DNA from: a virus
Virus record (IMG/VR): IMGVR_UViG_3300049491_000539
Coordinates: 1-56,874 of that record
DNA length: 56,874 nt
Reading direction: 5' to 3' (one strand)
This document shows positions 14,968-23,936 of the stretch, piece after piece. The notes under the pieces are model-generated. The model did not search any database, was not told the DNA's origin, and worked only from the letters and a program-made list of their open reading frames with translations. The position numbers and the translations under genes are program-made. The first letter of the stretch is position 1; each line of letters opens with the position of its first letter.

Positions 14968-17069
14968 CCATTCATTTTTCAAGCATAGAAGAAATGTTGT
15001 TCACGACGGCAGAAGCTGTCAGGCCACCAGAACGGCTGACCGTTTCTGAGGCTGCTGAGAAGTATCGCTACTTGAGAAACGAAGGTGCTTACATCGGCCC
15101 GTGGAAGAACGAAAAAGTTCCCTACATGGTCGAGCCTATGGACGTGCTCACCAGCACTGAATACACCGGCATGATTTATTGTGGACCTGCTCAGTCTGCA
15201 AAGACTGACAGTCTGATTCTAAACTGGATAACCCACTCCGCCAAATGTGACCCAGCTGATATGATGGTCATTTTGCCGTCGAAAAGCGCGGCCCGTGACT
15301 TCTCTATGCGAAGAATGGATCGCCTATTCCGCCACTCTCCGGAAGTTGGTTTGATGCTTATGTCAGGCCAACAGAACCAAAACACCTTTGACATGCGATT
15401 CTTGAGCGGCTGGTTGCTCACTCTGTCATGGCCGACGATCAACGAGCTTTCCGGCAAGCCTATACCGCGACTGATTCTAACCGACTATGACCGCATGGAT
15501 GAGGACATTGGTGGGGAAGGTGACCCATACAGCCTTGCAGCCAAACGAGCCACAACCTTCAAGCGGTATGGAATGACTGCTGCTGAGTCTTCGCCGTCCT
15601 ATGAGGTTGAGAACCCGCGCTGGCTCAAGAAAACACCACACGAAGCGCCGCCGACGCGGGGCATACTGGCAAAATACAATCAGGGTGACCGCCGCCGTTA
15701 TTATTGGCGCTGTCCGAACCCGAAGTGCCGTCTAGCGTTTGAACCCGACTTCGATCTATTGAGCTACCCAAACTCGAAGGATCATCTTGAGGCCGCAGAA
15801 ATGGCGACGATGGATTGTCCTCATTGCAGTTTCAGTATGACGCATGAGGCAGGGCCAGGACAGGCGGGGAAGAGCGAACTTAACTGCCTAGGTAAGTGGA
15901 TCAAAGACGGGATGTTGTGGTTGCCTGATGGAACGGTCGCGGGAACGCCCTTTCGGTCTCAGATCGCTTCCTTCTGGCAAAAAGGCGTGACGGCTTCTTT
16001 CATGGACTGGAAGTCAATGGTTTTCAAATATCTCAAAGCAATTGAGGAATATGAGGCCACTGGCAGCTATCAGGCATGGAAGTCCACAGTAAACACAGAC
16101 CAAGCCCATCCATTCGTGTCTCCTTCCATGCAGGGCAACAGGCTGCCGGAAGACCTCAAGTCGCGTGCTCTTGATATTGGTGAGAAGGTTGTTCCCGAAG
16201 GCGTCAGGTTCTTGATTTCTACGGTGGACGTTCAAGGCGGCGCGAACGCTGGTGCGTTTATAGTTCAAGTTCACGGATTTGGTGAAGGCGGGGATGTCAC
16301 CATCATTGACCGGTTTTCCATTCGAAAGTCGACACGGTTGGATGAAGACGGGGAGCGCTATCTTCTATCGCCAGCCAGCTATGTTGAAGACTGGAAACTG
16401 TTGATTCCAGAAGTCATTGAGAAGACCTACCCGCTGGCGGACGGTTCTGGCCGGCATATGGCGATCAAAGCAGTTGGTAACGATCTTGGTGGCACTGATG
16501 GCGTCACGGCAAAAGCTTATGACTTCTGGCGTTGGCTTCGAGATCATCATCCAGGCGATCACCATCGCCGTTATCAGCTAATCAAGGGTGATCCGCTGGT
16601 TTCGTCTCCCCGCGCAAGAATCACTTATCCAGACACAGACAGAAAAGACCGCAGAGCGCTCGCACGCGGGGAAGTTCCGGTTTTGATGCTGAATTCAAAT
16701 TTGTTGAAGGACCAAATTTCAGCTATGCTCGGTCGAACCATCCCAGCGGGCGGCATGGTCAATTTTCCAAACTGGTTACAAGACAGTTTTTATACTGAGT
16801 TGACAGTGGAGTCGCGAACTCAAAAGGGATGGGAGAACCCTAAGCGCCTACGCAACGAATCATGGGATTTACTATATTATGCTGTGGGTGTTTCAATTTC
16901 TCGTCACGCACGCATAGAGCAGATTGACTGGAACTCACCGCCAGATTGGGCAAAACCATGGAATTCAAATTCTCTTGTGTTCCTGCCTGAGACATCAAAA
17001 CCGTTCGTTCCAGAGAAAAAACCATTCGATTTGTCGGCACTGTCGAAATTGGCGGAAGACCTTGCTTAA
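14964..17069 (+). CDS. Terminase large subunit (lambda GpA family)
   Basis: A 701-residue protein with the GpA family layout. The N-terminal motif PPERLTVSEAAEKYRYL is followed by a P-loop-like YCGPAQSAKTDS (~72-83), LPSKSAARDF, and a Walker B-like LILTDYDRMDED (~169-180). Next comes a Cys-rich segment (CPNPKCRLAF ... CPHCSF, ~250-293). The C-terminal nuclease domain includes STVDVQGG and KAVGNDLGGTDG. It packages DNA into the prohead and probably cuts at cos, as lambda-type GpA enzymes do. It is followed by a 77-base gap with a weak palindrome, then gpW. Confidence 0.93.
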   Translation: MTIHFSSIEEMLFTTAEAVRPPERLTVSEAAEKYRYLRNEGAYIGPWKNEKVPYMVEPMDVLTSTEYTGMIYCGPAQSAKTDSLILNWITHSAKCDPADMMVILPSKSAARDFSMRRMDRLFRHSPEVGLMLMSGQQNQNTFDMRFLSGWLLTLSWPTINELSGKPIPRLILTDYDRMDEDIGGEGDPYSLAAKRATTFKRYGMTAAESSPSYEVENPRWLKKTPHEAPPTRGILAKYNQGDRRRYYWRCPNPKCRLAFEPDFDLLSYPNSKDHLEAAEMATMDCPHCSFSMTHEAGPGQAGKSELNCLGKWIKDGMLWLPDGTVAGTPFRSQIASFWQKGVTASFMDWKSMVFKYLKAIEEYEATGSYQAWKSTVNTDQAHPFVSPSMQGNRLPEDLKSRALDIGEKVVPEGVRFLISTVDVQGGANAGAFIVQVHGFGEGGDVTIIDRFSIRKSTRLDEDGERYLLSPASYVEDWKLLIPEVIEKTYPLADGSGRHMAIKAVGNDLGGTDGVTAKAYDFWRWLRDHHPGDHHRRYQLIKGDPLVSSPRARITYPDTDRKDRRALARGEVPVLMLNSNLLKDQISAMLGRTIPAGGMVNFPNWLQDSFYTELTVESRTQKGWENPKRLRNESWDLLYYAVGVSISRHARIEQIDWNSPPDWAKPWNSNSLVFLPETSKPFVPEKKPFDLSALSKLAEDLA

Positions 17070-17146
17070 AATATCCACTATTAATTGATTAACCAAAATA
17101 AACGTGATACCTCGCCTTGAGATGTAGCGGATCAGGGCATTAATTC

Positions 17147-17356
17147 GTGGCAACCCAAGCAGACCTGACGGCAGCCGAAACGGCCTATCGCAACCTGATG
17201 ACTGGTCAGGCGGTGAAGGTGCTTGTGGACCAAAACGGTGAGCGTGTTGAGTTCAAACCAGCCGACGCGTCAAAACTGGCTGCCTACATCTACGATCTCA
17301 AGTCACAATTGGGGATGGTGTTGGCAACCAGAGGCCCAATGAACGTGTGGCTCTGA
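17147..17356 (+). CDS. gpW-like head-tail joining protein
   Basis: A 69-residue protein matching the lambda gpW pattern in size and place: LTAAETAYRNLMTGQAVKVLVDQNGERVEFKPADASKLAAYI. The start is GTG 17147. It overlaps the portal start by one base (TGATG). gpW seals the portal vertex before tail attachment. Confidence 0.85.
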   Translation: MATQADLTAAETAYRNLMTGQAVKVLVDQNGERVEFKPADASKLAAYIYDLKSQLGMVLATRGPMNVWL

Positions 17357-19101
17357 TGGCGCTGGATATTTCAAACGACCCAGAACTTGCGGAATTGTTT
17401 GGCGCGGCTCCGGGCCAAACATACCCACCCGCGCCTGTTGGAGTTCTCCCCGCTGGCGCGGGTGGCGTCAACGCTATGGTTGGAGGCGCTTATGATGGTG
17501 CTGACCGTTTTGATCGCCAAATCGCCATGTGGTCACCATCAACTGGCTCAGCTGATTCAGATATTTTACCGAACAAGTTGACGCTGGACTCACGCGCTCG
17601 CGATACATTTCGTAATGATGCGTATTTAGCTTCTGGCTCGAACATCCACAAAGACAACATTGTCGGCGGCATGTTCATGCTCAATTCCAAACCTGAGTAT
17701 AAGTTGCTCGGTCTGGATGAAGTTTGGGCGCAAGAATATCAGGAAGAGGTTGAAACAAAATTCGGCCTGATCGCTGAAAGCCCCAATCATTGGCTCGACG
17801 CCAGCCGCATGAATACCTTCACGTCAATGATCCGCCTAGCGGTCGGCATTTACTCGATGTGCGGCGAAGTTGTCTCGACGGCGGAATGGATGGGGCGCAC
17901 AGGTGGCCGGCCATGTGGCACAGCCATTCAGATGATTGATGTGGATCGCCTGTCCACTCCTCCTGAGTTCATGGACGACCGAGACGTTAGAGGTGGTATC
18001 CGCCGTGACTCTTACGGTGCTCCACAAGGTGCTTATTTCAGAAAGGCTCATCAGAGCGACTGGATGAACCCTGACGCCTTCGACTGGAAATACGTTTCCA
18101 TGCGTAAGAAGTGGGGACGGATGCAGGTCATACACATCCTTGAGCAGTTTCGGCCAGATCAGTCACGCGGCATCGCTGAGATGGTATCGGCTCTGAAAGA
18201 GTCACGGATCACCAAAAAGTTCCGCGATGTCGTTCTTCAAAACGCCGTCGTGAACGCTACCTACGCTGCATCTATTGAATCTGATCTTCCGCCAGAAGCT
18301 GCGTTTCAGGCGCTTGGCGGCGGCAATGTCAGCGAAGACAGAATTGCAGCCGCGATAGCAACGTATGCTGGTGGATATCTATCTGCGATCAATGCTTATT
18401 CCGGCTCGTCCAAAAACATGCAGATCGACGGGGTTAAAATCCCGCATCTTTTTCCTGGAACCAAGCTGCAAATGCGGCCGGCAGGTAACGGCGGACCTCT
18501 TGGAACGGATTTTGAAAAGTCACTTCTGAGATACATCGCTTCTTCGTTGGGCATCTCTTACGAGCAGCTGTCCCGCGATTACAGCCAGACCAATTACTCT
18601 TCCGCTCGCGCCGCCATGACTGAGACATGGAAATACATGCAGTCGCGCAAGCGCATGGTGGCCGACCGCTTTGCGACCATGATTTACATGCTCTGGCTGG
18701 AAGAAGCCATTGAGAGCGGTGAGATCACGTCTCTGTCGAAACGTAAGGCTCCAAATTGGCGCGATCACATGATTGCCGAAGCCTACTCCTCTTGTGAGTG
18801 GATTGGGGCATCCCGTGGTCAGATTGACGAGTTGAAGGAAACTCAAGCCGCGATACTGCGCATCGAGCGAGGTCTCTCGACTTACGAAGACGAACTTGGC
18901 CGTTTGGGTAAGGATTTCAGAAAAGTTTTTGCTCAGAAGGCTCGTGAAAAGGCGCTTGCTGATTCCTACAAGTTGGAACTCAGCCCCGCGAGCAATCAGA
19001 TGAATGCTTCCACGGGCGCGATCAGGGATAAGTCTCAGCCGCGTTCAGATTCAGAACTTCGCCAGTTCATAGAAACCATTGTGGAGGACATGAATGCTTG
19101 A
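17356..19101 (+). CDS. Portal protein (lambda gpB family)
   Basis: A 581-residue portal of the lambda type: FDRQIAMWSPSTGSADSDILP near the start, RARDTFRNDAYLASGSNIHKDNIVGG, and the mid-protein ISYEQLSRDYSQTNYSSARAAMTETWK typical of the family. I prefer ATG 17356, coupled to the gpW stop, over GTG 17347. It forms the DNA-entry vertex and docks terminase. Its 3' end overlaps the protease start by eight bases. Confidence 0.93.
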   Translation: MALDISNDPELAELFGAAPGQTYPPAPVGVLPAGAGGVNAMVGGAYDGADRFDRQIAMWSPSTGSADSDILPNKLTLDSRARDTFRNDAYLASGSNIHKDNIVGGMFMLNSKPEYKLLGLDEVWAQEYQEEVETKFGLIAESPNHWLDASRMNTFTSMIRLAVGIYSMCGEVVSTAEWMGRTGGRPCGTAIQMIDVDRLSTPPEFMDDRDVRGGIRRDSYGAPQGAYFRKAHQSDWMNPDAFDWKYVSMRKKWGRMQVIHILEQFRPDQSRGIAEMVSALKESRITKKFRDVVLQNAVVNATYAASIESDLPPEAAFQALGGGNVSEDRIAAAIATYAGGYLSAINAYSGSSKNMQIDGVKIPHLFPGTKLQMRPAGNGGPLGTDFEKSLLRYIASSLGISYEQLSRDYSQTNYSSARAAMTETWKYMQSRKRMVADRFATMIYMLWLEEAIESGEITSLSKRKAPNWRDHMIAEAYSSCEWIGASRGQIDELKETQAAILRIERGLSTYEDELGRLGKDFRKVFAQKAREKALADSYKLELSPASNQMNASTGAIRDKSQPRSDSELRQFIETIVEDMNA

Positions 19102-20404
19102 GATGTTGTTGTCACGCTTCAAGTCCTCGGCCTCTTTCGTAGCGCCGGAATTTCAGGCTGAATTTCAAGCCGCTCTGGTCGCTTTGGCTGCGCATGTTGA
19201 CGCGCCAAAGCTTCTTGAGGAACGCGCTGGAAGCGACGAAACGTTCTGGTATCCGGCTGACGATTGGCGCTCATACTACCGTCCATATGTGGTCAAGGAT
19301 GGTATTCTGTATATTCCCGTCAAGGGCGCTTTGTTGAATGATTTTCCATGGCAGTTTGGCTCCTACGCCACCGGTTACATATACATTTGGAAAGCCTTTG
19401 AGCGCGGTATGGCGGATGAAGAAGTGAAGGGCATCGCCTTGATGCTTCACACGCCTGGCGGCGCAGTTGCAGAGAATTTTGACCTTGTTGACCGTATGTA
19501 TGCCATGCGCGGAACCAAACCAGTTCGTGCGTTCGCACATGAATACGCATACTCTGCGGGTTATTCTATCGCTTCGGCGGCTGACCATATTGTGGTTTCA
19601 AGAACAGGTGGCGTCGGATCAATTGGCGTCGTCACGGCTCACGTTGATCTATCAAAAGCGATGGACAATTACGGCGCAAAAATCACTTTTATATTTGCTG
19701 GTAAACATAAAGTTGATGGCAATCCGTATCAGGAATTGCCCGATGATGTGAAGACTAGAATTCAAGCTCGGATTGACGAGCTTTATGCAGTGTTCGTCGC
19801 CACGGTGGCGCGAAATCGGAAGATGGATGAACAGGCTGTTCGGGAAACCGAAGCGCTCACGTTCACAGCTTCCGAAGCAGTGTCGAATGGGTTGGCCGAT
19901 TCAGTCGGTTCACTTGACGATGCCATGGCCGCATTTGCGGCTGATCTCTCTAACCAAGGAACAGGAGACGAAGTTATGTCAGAGAAGAACACGGCAGTTG
20001 ATCAGGCTGCCCTTGATACCGCTCGCGCCGAAGGTCACGCTGCCGGTAAGGCAGAAGGTCTTACTACCGGTAAAGTCGAAGGACTGAAAGAGGGCACTAC
20101 CACTGAACGCACCCGAATTTCGGCAATCATCGCCAGTGATGTTGGAGCAAAGCGTCCTATTGCCGCGCTTGCGTCAGCACTTGATACAGACATGAGCGTT
20201 GAACAGGCCGCGACATTCCTCGCAAAGTTGCCGGAAGAGTCGCCGAAGGGGAAATCCAGTTCCTTCGAGAACCAGATGAACGACGGAGATCACCCGAACG
20301 TTGGTGCTGACGAAAGCGCTGGCGCGACTGGCGACGATTCCATCGCGGCCCGTGTCCTGAAAAATCAGGTCTCTGTGTCAGGGGCAATTCCGAAGAAGGC
20401 GTGA
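19094..20404 (+). CDS. Capsid maturation protease fused to scaffold (S49 family, lambda gpC-like)
   Basis: A 436-residue S49-type protease. The core spans ~60-290: GIALMLHTPGGAVAENFD, then the catalytic Ser in HEYAYSAGYSIASA (~154), and a likely catalytic Lys in FAGKHKVDG (~204). From ~295 to the end is an Ala/Glu/Gly-rich scaffold-like segment (DTARAEGHAAGKAEGLTTGK), which also starts independently at an internal ATG (19976). This is the lambda C/Nu3 arrangement. GGAGG precedes ATG 19094. It processes the prohead together with the nested scaffold. Confidence 0.9.
   Translation: MLEMLLSRFKSSASFVAPEFQAEFQAALVALAAHVDAPKLLEERAGSDETFWYPADDWRSYYRPYVVKDGILYIPVKGALLNDFPWQFGSYATGYIYIWKAFERGMADEEVKGIALMLHTPGGAVAENFDLVDRMYAMRGTKPVRAFAHEYAYSAGYSIASAADHIVVSRTGGVGSIGVVTAHVDLSKAMDNYGAKITFIFAGKHKVDGNPYQELPDDVKTRIQARIDELYAVFVATVARNRKMDEQAVRETEALTFTASEAVSNGLADSVGSLDDAMAAFAADLSNQGTGDEVMSEKNTAVDQAALDTARAEGHAAGKAEGLTTGKVEGLKEGTTTERTRISAIIASDVGAKRPIAALASALDTDMSVEQAATFLAKLPEESPKGKSSSFENQMNDGDHPNVGADESAGATGDDSIAARVLKNQVSVSGAIPKKA
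19976..20404 (+). CDS. Nested scaffold protein (lambda Nu3-like, in-frame internal start)
   Basis: An in-frame ATG at 19976 is preceded by AGGAGA with 7-base spacing, a stronger site than needed by chance inside a gene. The product would be the last 142 residues of the protease gene, beginning MSEKNTAVDQAALDTARAEG. It is charged, Ala/Glu-rich and helical, as expected for a head scaffold. Independent synthesis is inferred from the ribosome site and the lambda C/Nu3 precedent. Confidence 0.65.
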   Translation: MSEKNTAVDQAALDTARAEGHAAGKAEGLTTGKVEGLKEGTTTERTRISAIIASDVGAKRPIAALASALDTDMSVEQAATFLAKLPEESPKGKSSSFENQMNDGDHPNVGADESAGATGDDSIAARVLKNQVSVSGAIPKKA

Positions 20405-20459
20405 ACCGCTGAACACCCAATGAGCTAACCGCCTACGGGCAAGAAAAAGGACTGTTGAA

Positions 20460-20864
20460 ATGACCAATATTCCCTACACCGAGAACGGAATTGCCAAGTT
20501 TGAGGAAAGCTCCAGCTTTCAGCAGCTTGAACTTTTCAACGGCTCAATCCCGCAGATCGTCACCGAAGATTTCCTGGTCGCAGATAGCCTGACGCTGCTT
20601 GCGAACTCGGTTGTTGGCCTTGACGCGACGAACAAACTCGTGATGGCGAAGACCAGCGCAACGGCGGTTGTTCCGCTCGGCGTGACGCTTCACGCGATCA
20701 CGACCGGCGTTGGCAATACTGACCGTGTGGCAATCTACCGTTCCGGCAATTTCAACCGCGATGCCTTGGTGTTTCATGCTGACTACAGCACGAACGCGCT
20801 CAAGGAAGCTGCCTTCCGTGGTTCACCGACACCGACGAACATCGTTGTTCGCGGGCGTCTGTAA
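20460..20864 (+). CDS. Head decoration protein (gpD family)
   Basis: A 134-residue protein between protease and major capsid genes. The pattern LANSVVGLDATNKLVMAKTSATAVVPLGVTLHAI and VAIYRSGNFNRDALVF matches lambda gpD-type decoration proteins, in which a segment replaces or stabilises the capsid surface. It is slightly longer than lambda gpD (~110). It probably trimerises on the mature capsid. Confidence 0.85.
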   Translation: MTNIPYTENGIAKFEESSSFQQLELFNGSIPQIVTEDFLVADSLTLLANSVVGLDATNKLVMAKTSATAVVPLGVTLHAITTGVGNTDRVAIYRSGNFNRDALVFHADYSTNALKEAAFRGSPTPTNIVVRGRL

Positions 20865-20919
20865 CCGTCGTTTGCAGCGGCGATAACCAAAACACAGGCA
20901 TTCCTGAAAGGACGAAAAA

Positions 20920-21978
20920 ATGGCCTTCGATAAATATGAATTGTGGAATACCCACACCCTTCTAGCGGTCATGCGCGAACAGGAACAGAAGTCGACCTAC
21001 TGGCTTGACCTGCTGTTTCCGAACGTCATGACCTCGGAAGACGAATACGTCGACTTCGAGAAGATTCCGAGCACTGGCCGTAAACTGGCCCCATTCGTTG
21101 CGCCGATGGCAAACGGTCGTGCAATCTACACCGAAGGTTCGCGGGTTGGTCGCTTCAAGCCCGCCTACATCAAGGCGTCTGATCCTGTTTCACCAGGACG
21201 CGTTCTTACCAAGCGCCCCGGCTCGCTGCTGTCGCCTCAGAACGCATCTCCACAGGCCCGCTATGACGCGATCAAGGCGGACATCCTCGGTGTTCATCGT
21301 AGCGCTGTTGACCGCACTTGGGAGTGGCTTGCTGCTAAGGCTGCGATTGACGGCAAGGTGACAATCTCTGGCCCTGATTACCCAGATACTCTGGTTGATT
21401 TTGGCCGTGCTGCGGGTCACACTATTGTTCTCGGCGCGGGGGCACGTTGGGGAGACGCTGGCGTCAAGATCAAGCCTCTGCTCAGCGCGTGGTCAAATCT
21501 CATGCACTTGGCTGAATTTGGCGGTCGTCCAAATCGCATCACCATGGGTGTTGACGCATGGGCGGCGTTCGAAGCAGCGACGGAAGAAGGTGGCGAACTT
21601 CACAATCTTCTGCGCACTGACCTGCGTGGTGCGACTACAACTATTATCCGTGACATGATCGGCAACGATGAAGTCATGTATGCCGGCCGCATCGGAACCT
21701 TGGATGTCTACATCTACAACGACTATTACACGGTTGACGGCGTTGTCACACCGTTCATGTCGGCGAAGGACATCGTGCTCTCAAGCCCTGCCGTCAACGG
21801 CTATCGTTGCTTCGGCGCAATTATGGACATGAATGCACGATTCACGGCTCTTCCCGTGTTCACGCGCAACTACGTCACCACTGGTGATACCGCAGTCGAG
21901 CAAATCTTGACTCAGTCTTCGCCGCTAATGGTCCCGGTCAACACCAACGCCACTCTCAAGGCAACCGTGGTCGCCTAA
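20920..21978 (+). CDS. Major capsid protein (lambda gpE family)
   Basis: A 352-residue HK97-fold capsid protein of the GpE type: WLDLLFPNVMTSEDEYVDFEKIP near the start, APFVAPMANGRAIYTEG, FKPAYIKASDPVSPGRVLTKRPG, and the C-terminal half with ITMGVDAWAAFEA. A Shine-Dalgarno sequence (AAAGGACG) precedes ATG 20920. It is followed by a strong hairpin at 21998, suiting a highly expressed gene. Confidence 0.93.
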   Translation: MAFDKYELWNTHTLLAVMREQEQKSTYWLDLLFPNVMTSEDEYVDFEKIPSTGRKLAPFVAPMANGRAIYTEGSRVGRFKPAYIKASDPVSPGRVLTKRPGSLLSPQNASPQARYDAIKADILGVHRSAVDRTWEWLAAKAAIDGKVTISGPDYPDTLVDFGRAAGHTIVLGAGARWGDAGVKIKPLLSAWSNLMHLAEFGGRPNRITMGVDAWAAFEAATEEGGELHNLLRTDLRGATTTIIRDMIGNDEVMYAGRIGTLDVYIYNDYYTVDGVVTPFMSAKDIVLSSPAVNGYRCFGAIMDMNARFTALPVFTRNYVTTGDTAVEQILTQSSPLMVPVNTNATLKATVVA

Positions 21979-21997
21979 CTAGGCAACCACATGTTTA

Positions 21998-22024
21998 CGG
22001 CCTCACCTATAAACGGTGAGGCCG
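21998..22024 (+). terminator. Hairpin after the major capsid gene
   Basis: A perfect 10-bp GC-rich stem (21998-22007 with 22015-22024) and 7-base loop without a good U-tract. It may be a weak terminator, an RNA processing site or an mRNA stabiliser between capsid and connector genes. Confidence 0.6.
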
Positions 22025-22076
22025 AGTATACTGGTCGCGGATTACCGTGAACAGCCTTCAACAGGAGCCAACTATC

Positions 22077-22394
22077 ATGGTCAAAGTGAAAGCAATTGGA
22101 ACCGTTTATCATCGCGGTGGAGTCGCGTTTGACGGTCAGGAATTTGATCTAAGCCAAGAAGATTTCGATGATATTTCGAAGCTTCCGACGCCCGCCGTCG
22201 AAAAGATCGCTGCGTCGGCTGACGACGGAAAAGCGGGTAAGAAGTCTAAGAAGGACGACGACGCAGCAAAGAAGGCAGCCGATGATGCTGCGGCCAAACA
22301 GGCAGCCGATGATGAGGCAGCGAAGAAGTTAACTGACGAAGAAGCTGCGGCCAAACAGGCAGCCAATAAACTCAATGAGGAAGACGATCTCTGA
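22077..22394 (+). CDS. Small connector-region protein with Ala/Lys/Asp repeats (FI-like position)
   Basis: A 105-residue protein. The first ~45 residues form a compact region (VKVKAIGTVYHRGGVAFDGQ; FDLSQEDFDDISKL). The remainder is a low-complexity, charged helix built of units such as AAKKAADDAAAKQAADD. ATG 22077 has AGGAG upstream; an earlier in-frame start at 22047 is less likely. It occupies the slot of lambda FI, which aids DNA packaging and is also charged and helical, but I see no clear sequence identity. The stop overlaps the next start. Confidence 0.62.
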   Translation: MVKVKAIGTVYHRGGVAFDGQEFDLSQEDFDDISKLPTPAVEKIAASADDGKAGKKSKKDDDAAKKAADDAAAKQAADDEAAKKLTDEEAAAKQAANKLNEEDDL

Positions 22395-22786
22395 TGTTCG
22401 ACTTCCGCGCAACCAAACGCGCAGCACGCCGGATACTCCATGATTTCTTGGCGTGTCCGGCAGTGTGTTTTTTTCTGCCTGACCCAACTACCGATCCAAT
22501 AGTTATTACTGCCGCGCCAACAGTCAGAGTTCACGACCGCTGGCTTAGAAACGGTGACCTGAAAGGCACAAGTTTCAGCTATGCCGAGATGGCGGATGTG
22601 TCCCCGCGAATCATTTTCATGAAGGCCGAAGTTATTCCTATGCGCAATATGATCGTCTCACTTGAGGCAGGTCTTGCGTATCGAGTGGATAACGTTTTGC
22701 CTCACGACGATCTCACTATCACCGCCGAAGTTGTCAGATTGGAAGACAACGAGACTACCGGCTTTCCTGTGCCAGTGAGCGTGTAA
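22394..22786 (+). CDS. Probable head-tail connector protein (FII position)
   Basis: A 130-residue protein between the FI-like protein and a gpZ-like protein, where lambda-type phages place the FII connector. The sequence is mostly beta-strand in character (TITAEVVRLEDNETTGFPVPVSV). It is coupled at both ends by ATGA/TAATG-type overlaps. I recognise it by position rather than motif. Confidence 0.55.
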   Translation: MFDFRATKRAARRILHDFLACPAVCFFLPDPTTDPIVITAAPTVRVHDRWLRNGDLKGTSFSYAEMADVSPRIIFMKAEVIPMRNMIVSLEAGLAYRVDNVLPHDDLTITAEVVRLEDNETTGFPVPVSV

Positions 22787-23376
22787 TGGCGCGGCGCGGT
22801 GATTATGTTGTGGTAGTAGAAGGTCTCGCGGACCCAAAAGAAATTCAACGACTCAAGCCAGCAATCCGCAAGTCAGCTTATCGCGCAATCAACTCAGGTG
22901 CAGATTTTGGCCGCGCTGAGTCCGTCCGCAAAATGCGCCGAGAGGTCAATTTCCCAAGCGGTTATCTGAATGGGCAGGACGCAAGATTGAACGTCACTCG
23001 CCGAGCAAGTTTCGACTCACTTGAGGCGGTCATCAGTGGTCGTCGACAACCTACATCGTTGGCGAGATTTGTCGTCGGCGCGACGAAACCAAAGAGTGGC
23101 GTCAATGTTTCAATCACGCCAGGTTCAACAAATCTGTTGAAGCGTGCGTTCATTATCAAGCTCAAGACCAACAATCTTGGTCTCGCAGTGCGAACCGAGC
23201 GCGGCGGCAAGCCGACCAATGCCTACAAGCCAAAAGAGTTGGGCGATGGGTTGTGGCTTCTTTACGGGCCGAGTGTGGATCAGGTATTTCAGAGCGTTCG
23301 AGAGGACGTTTCACCAACGATCAATGACCACGTTCGTCGTGAATTTGAAAGATTGATGGAGGTTGAAATTGCCTGA
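22786..23376 (+). CDS. Minor tail protein Z-like
   Basis: A 196-residue protein matching the prophage minor tail protein Z family: YRAINSGADFGRAESVRKMRREVNFPSGYL (~43-72), then RLNVTRRASFDSLEAVISGRRQPTSLARF. It lies before the tail terminator gene, as in lambda. It overlaps the next gene by 8 bases. The role is in tail completion or DNA positioning near the head-tail joint. Confidence 0.82.
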   Translation: MARRGDYVVVVEGLADPKEIQRLKPAIRKSAYRAINSGADFGRAESVRKMRREVNFPSGYLNGQDARLNVTRRASFDSLEAVISGRRQPTSLARFVVGATKPKSGVNVSITPGSTNLLKRAFIIKLKTNNLGLAVRTERGGKPTNAYKPKELGDGLWLLYGPSVDQVFQSVREDVSPTINDHVRREFERLMEVEIA

Positions 23377-23860
23377 TCCTCTGCGCCTAAAAATATTGAA
23401 AGCATTGACCGTCACGTTGGAAGAAGTGAGGCCGGTCAATGGCTATACGCACGATCTCCTGGGAAAGGTGTTTCGCGGGCGCACGCGTTACGGCAAAGAA
23501 GACCCTTTGCCTATGATTTCAATCCTCGAAGCGCCAATTCCCCTCGACCCAATCTTGTCACGGAACACCAACACTGATTCGTCTGGGATGTGGGAATTGC
23601 TGATTCAGGGCTTCATCAAGGACGATATAAAACACCCAACGGACCCGGCACATTTGCTCATGGCGGAAGTCAAGTCTGTCCTAGTCAAGCAGAAGAAAAT
23701 TGATCGTGGTAACAACATTTTTGGAATGGCCGGACGCGTCGTTGAGATGTTCGTTGGGCAAGGGTCAGTGAGACCTTCCGATGAGGCATCCGACAAAGGA
23801 TATTTCTGGCTTACGCTCTCTCTGCGCATCGCAGAAGACCTTGAGAATCCCTACAGCTGA
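23369..23860 (+). CDS. Tail terminator / gpU-like protein
   Basis: A 163-residue protein. I choose TTG 23369 because GGAGG (23358-23362) is spaced 6 bases before it; the TTG at 23363 abuts the ribosome site. The N-terminus PDPLRLKILKALTVTLEEV and the central WELLIQGFIKDD fit the shape of tail terminator/completion proteins. Its place between gpZ-like and major tail genes agrees with lambda U. It is assigned mostly by synteny. Confidence 0.62.
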   Translation: MPDPLRLKILKALTVTLEEVRPVNGYTHDLLGKVFRGRTRYGKEDPLPMISILEAPIPLDPILSRNTNTDSSGMWELLIQGFIKDDIKHPTDPAHLLMAEVKSVLVKQKKIDRGNNIFGMAGRVVEMFVGQGSVRPSDEASDKGYFWLTLSLRIAEDLENPYS

Positions 23861-23875
23861 GCTATGGAGTCACAA

Positions 23876-23889
23876 TCAACTGTATGGTA
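23876..23889 (+). promoter_or_regulatory. Repeated intergenic element TCAACTGTATGGTA (copy 1)
   Basis: An identical 14-mer occurs at 25426-25439, with close relatives at 41521-41534 and 43754-43767. Each lies 28-48 bases upstream of a late gene (here the major tail gene). TATGGT could be part of a -10 element. A late-promoter or activator-site role is inferred. Confidence 0.5.
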
Positions 23890-23936
23890 TGTGCAAAACG
23901 ATAAAGTGATTTTGTCAATCTGAAAGGACGAATAAA

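Noticed and set aside
16700-17146. Strong operator at 17074-17088 (TCCAC-TATTA-ATTGA)
   Set aside because: Two mismatches from the palindrome and no better than chance in AT-rich spacer, so not listed with the operator family.
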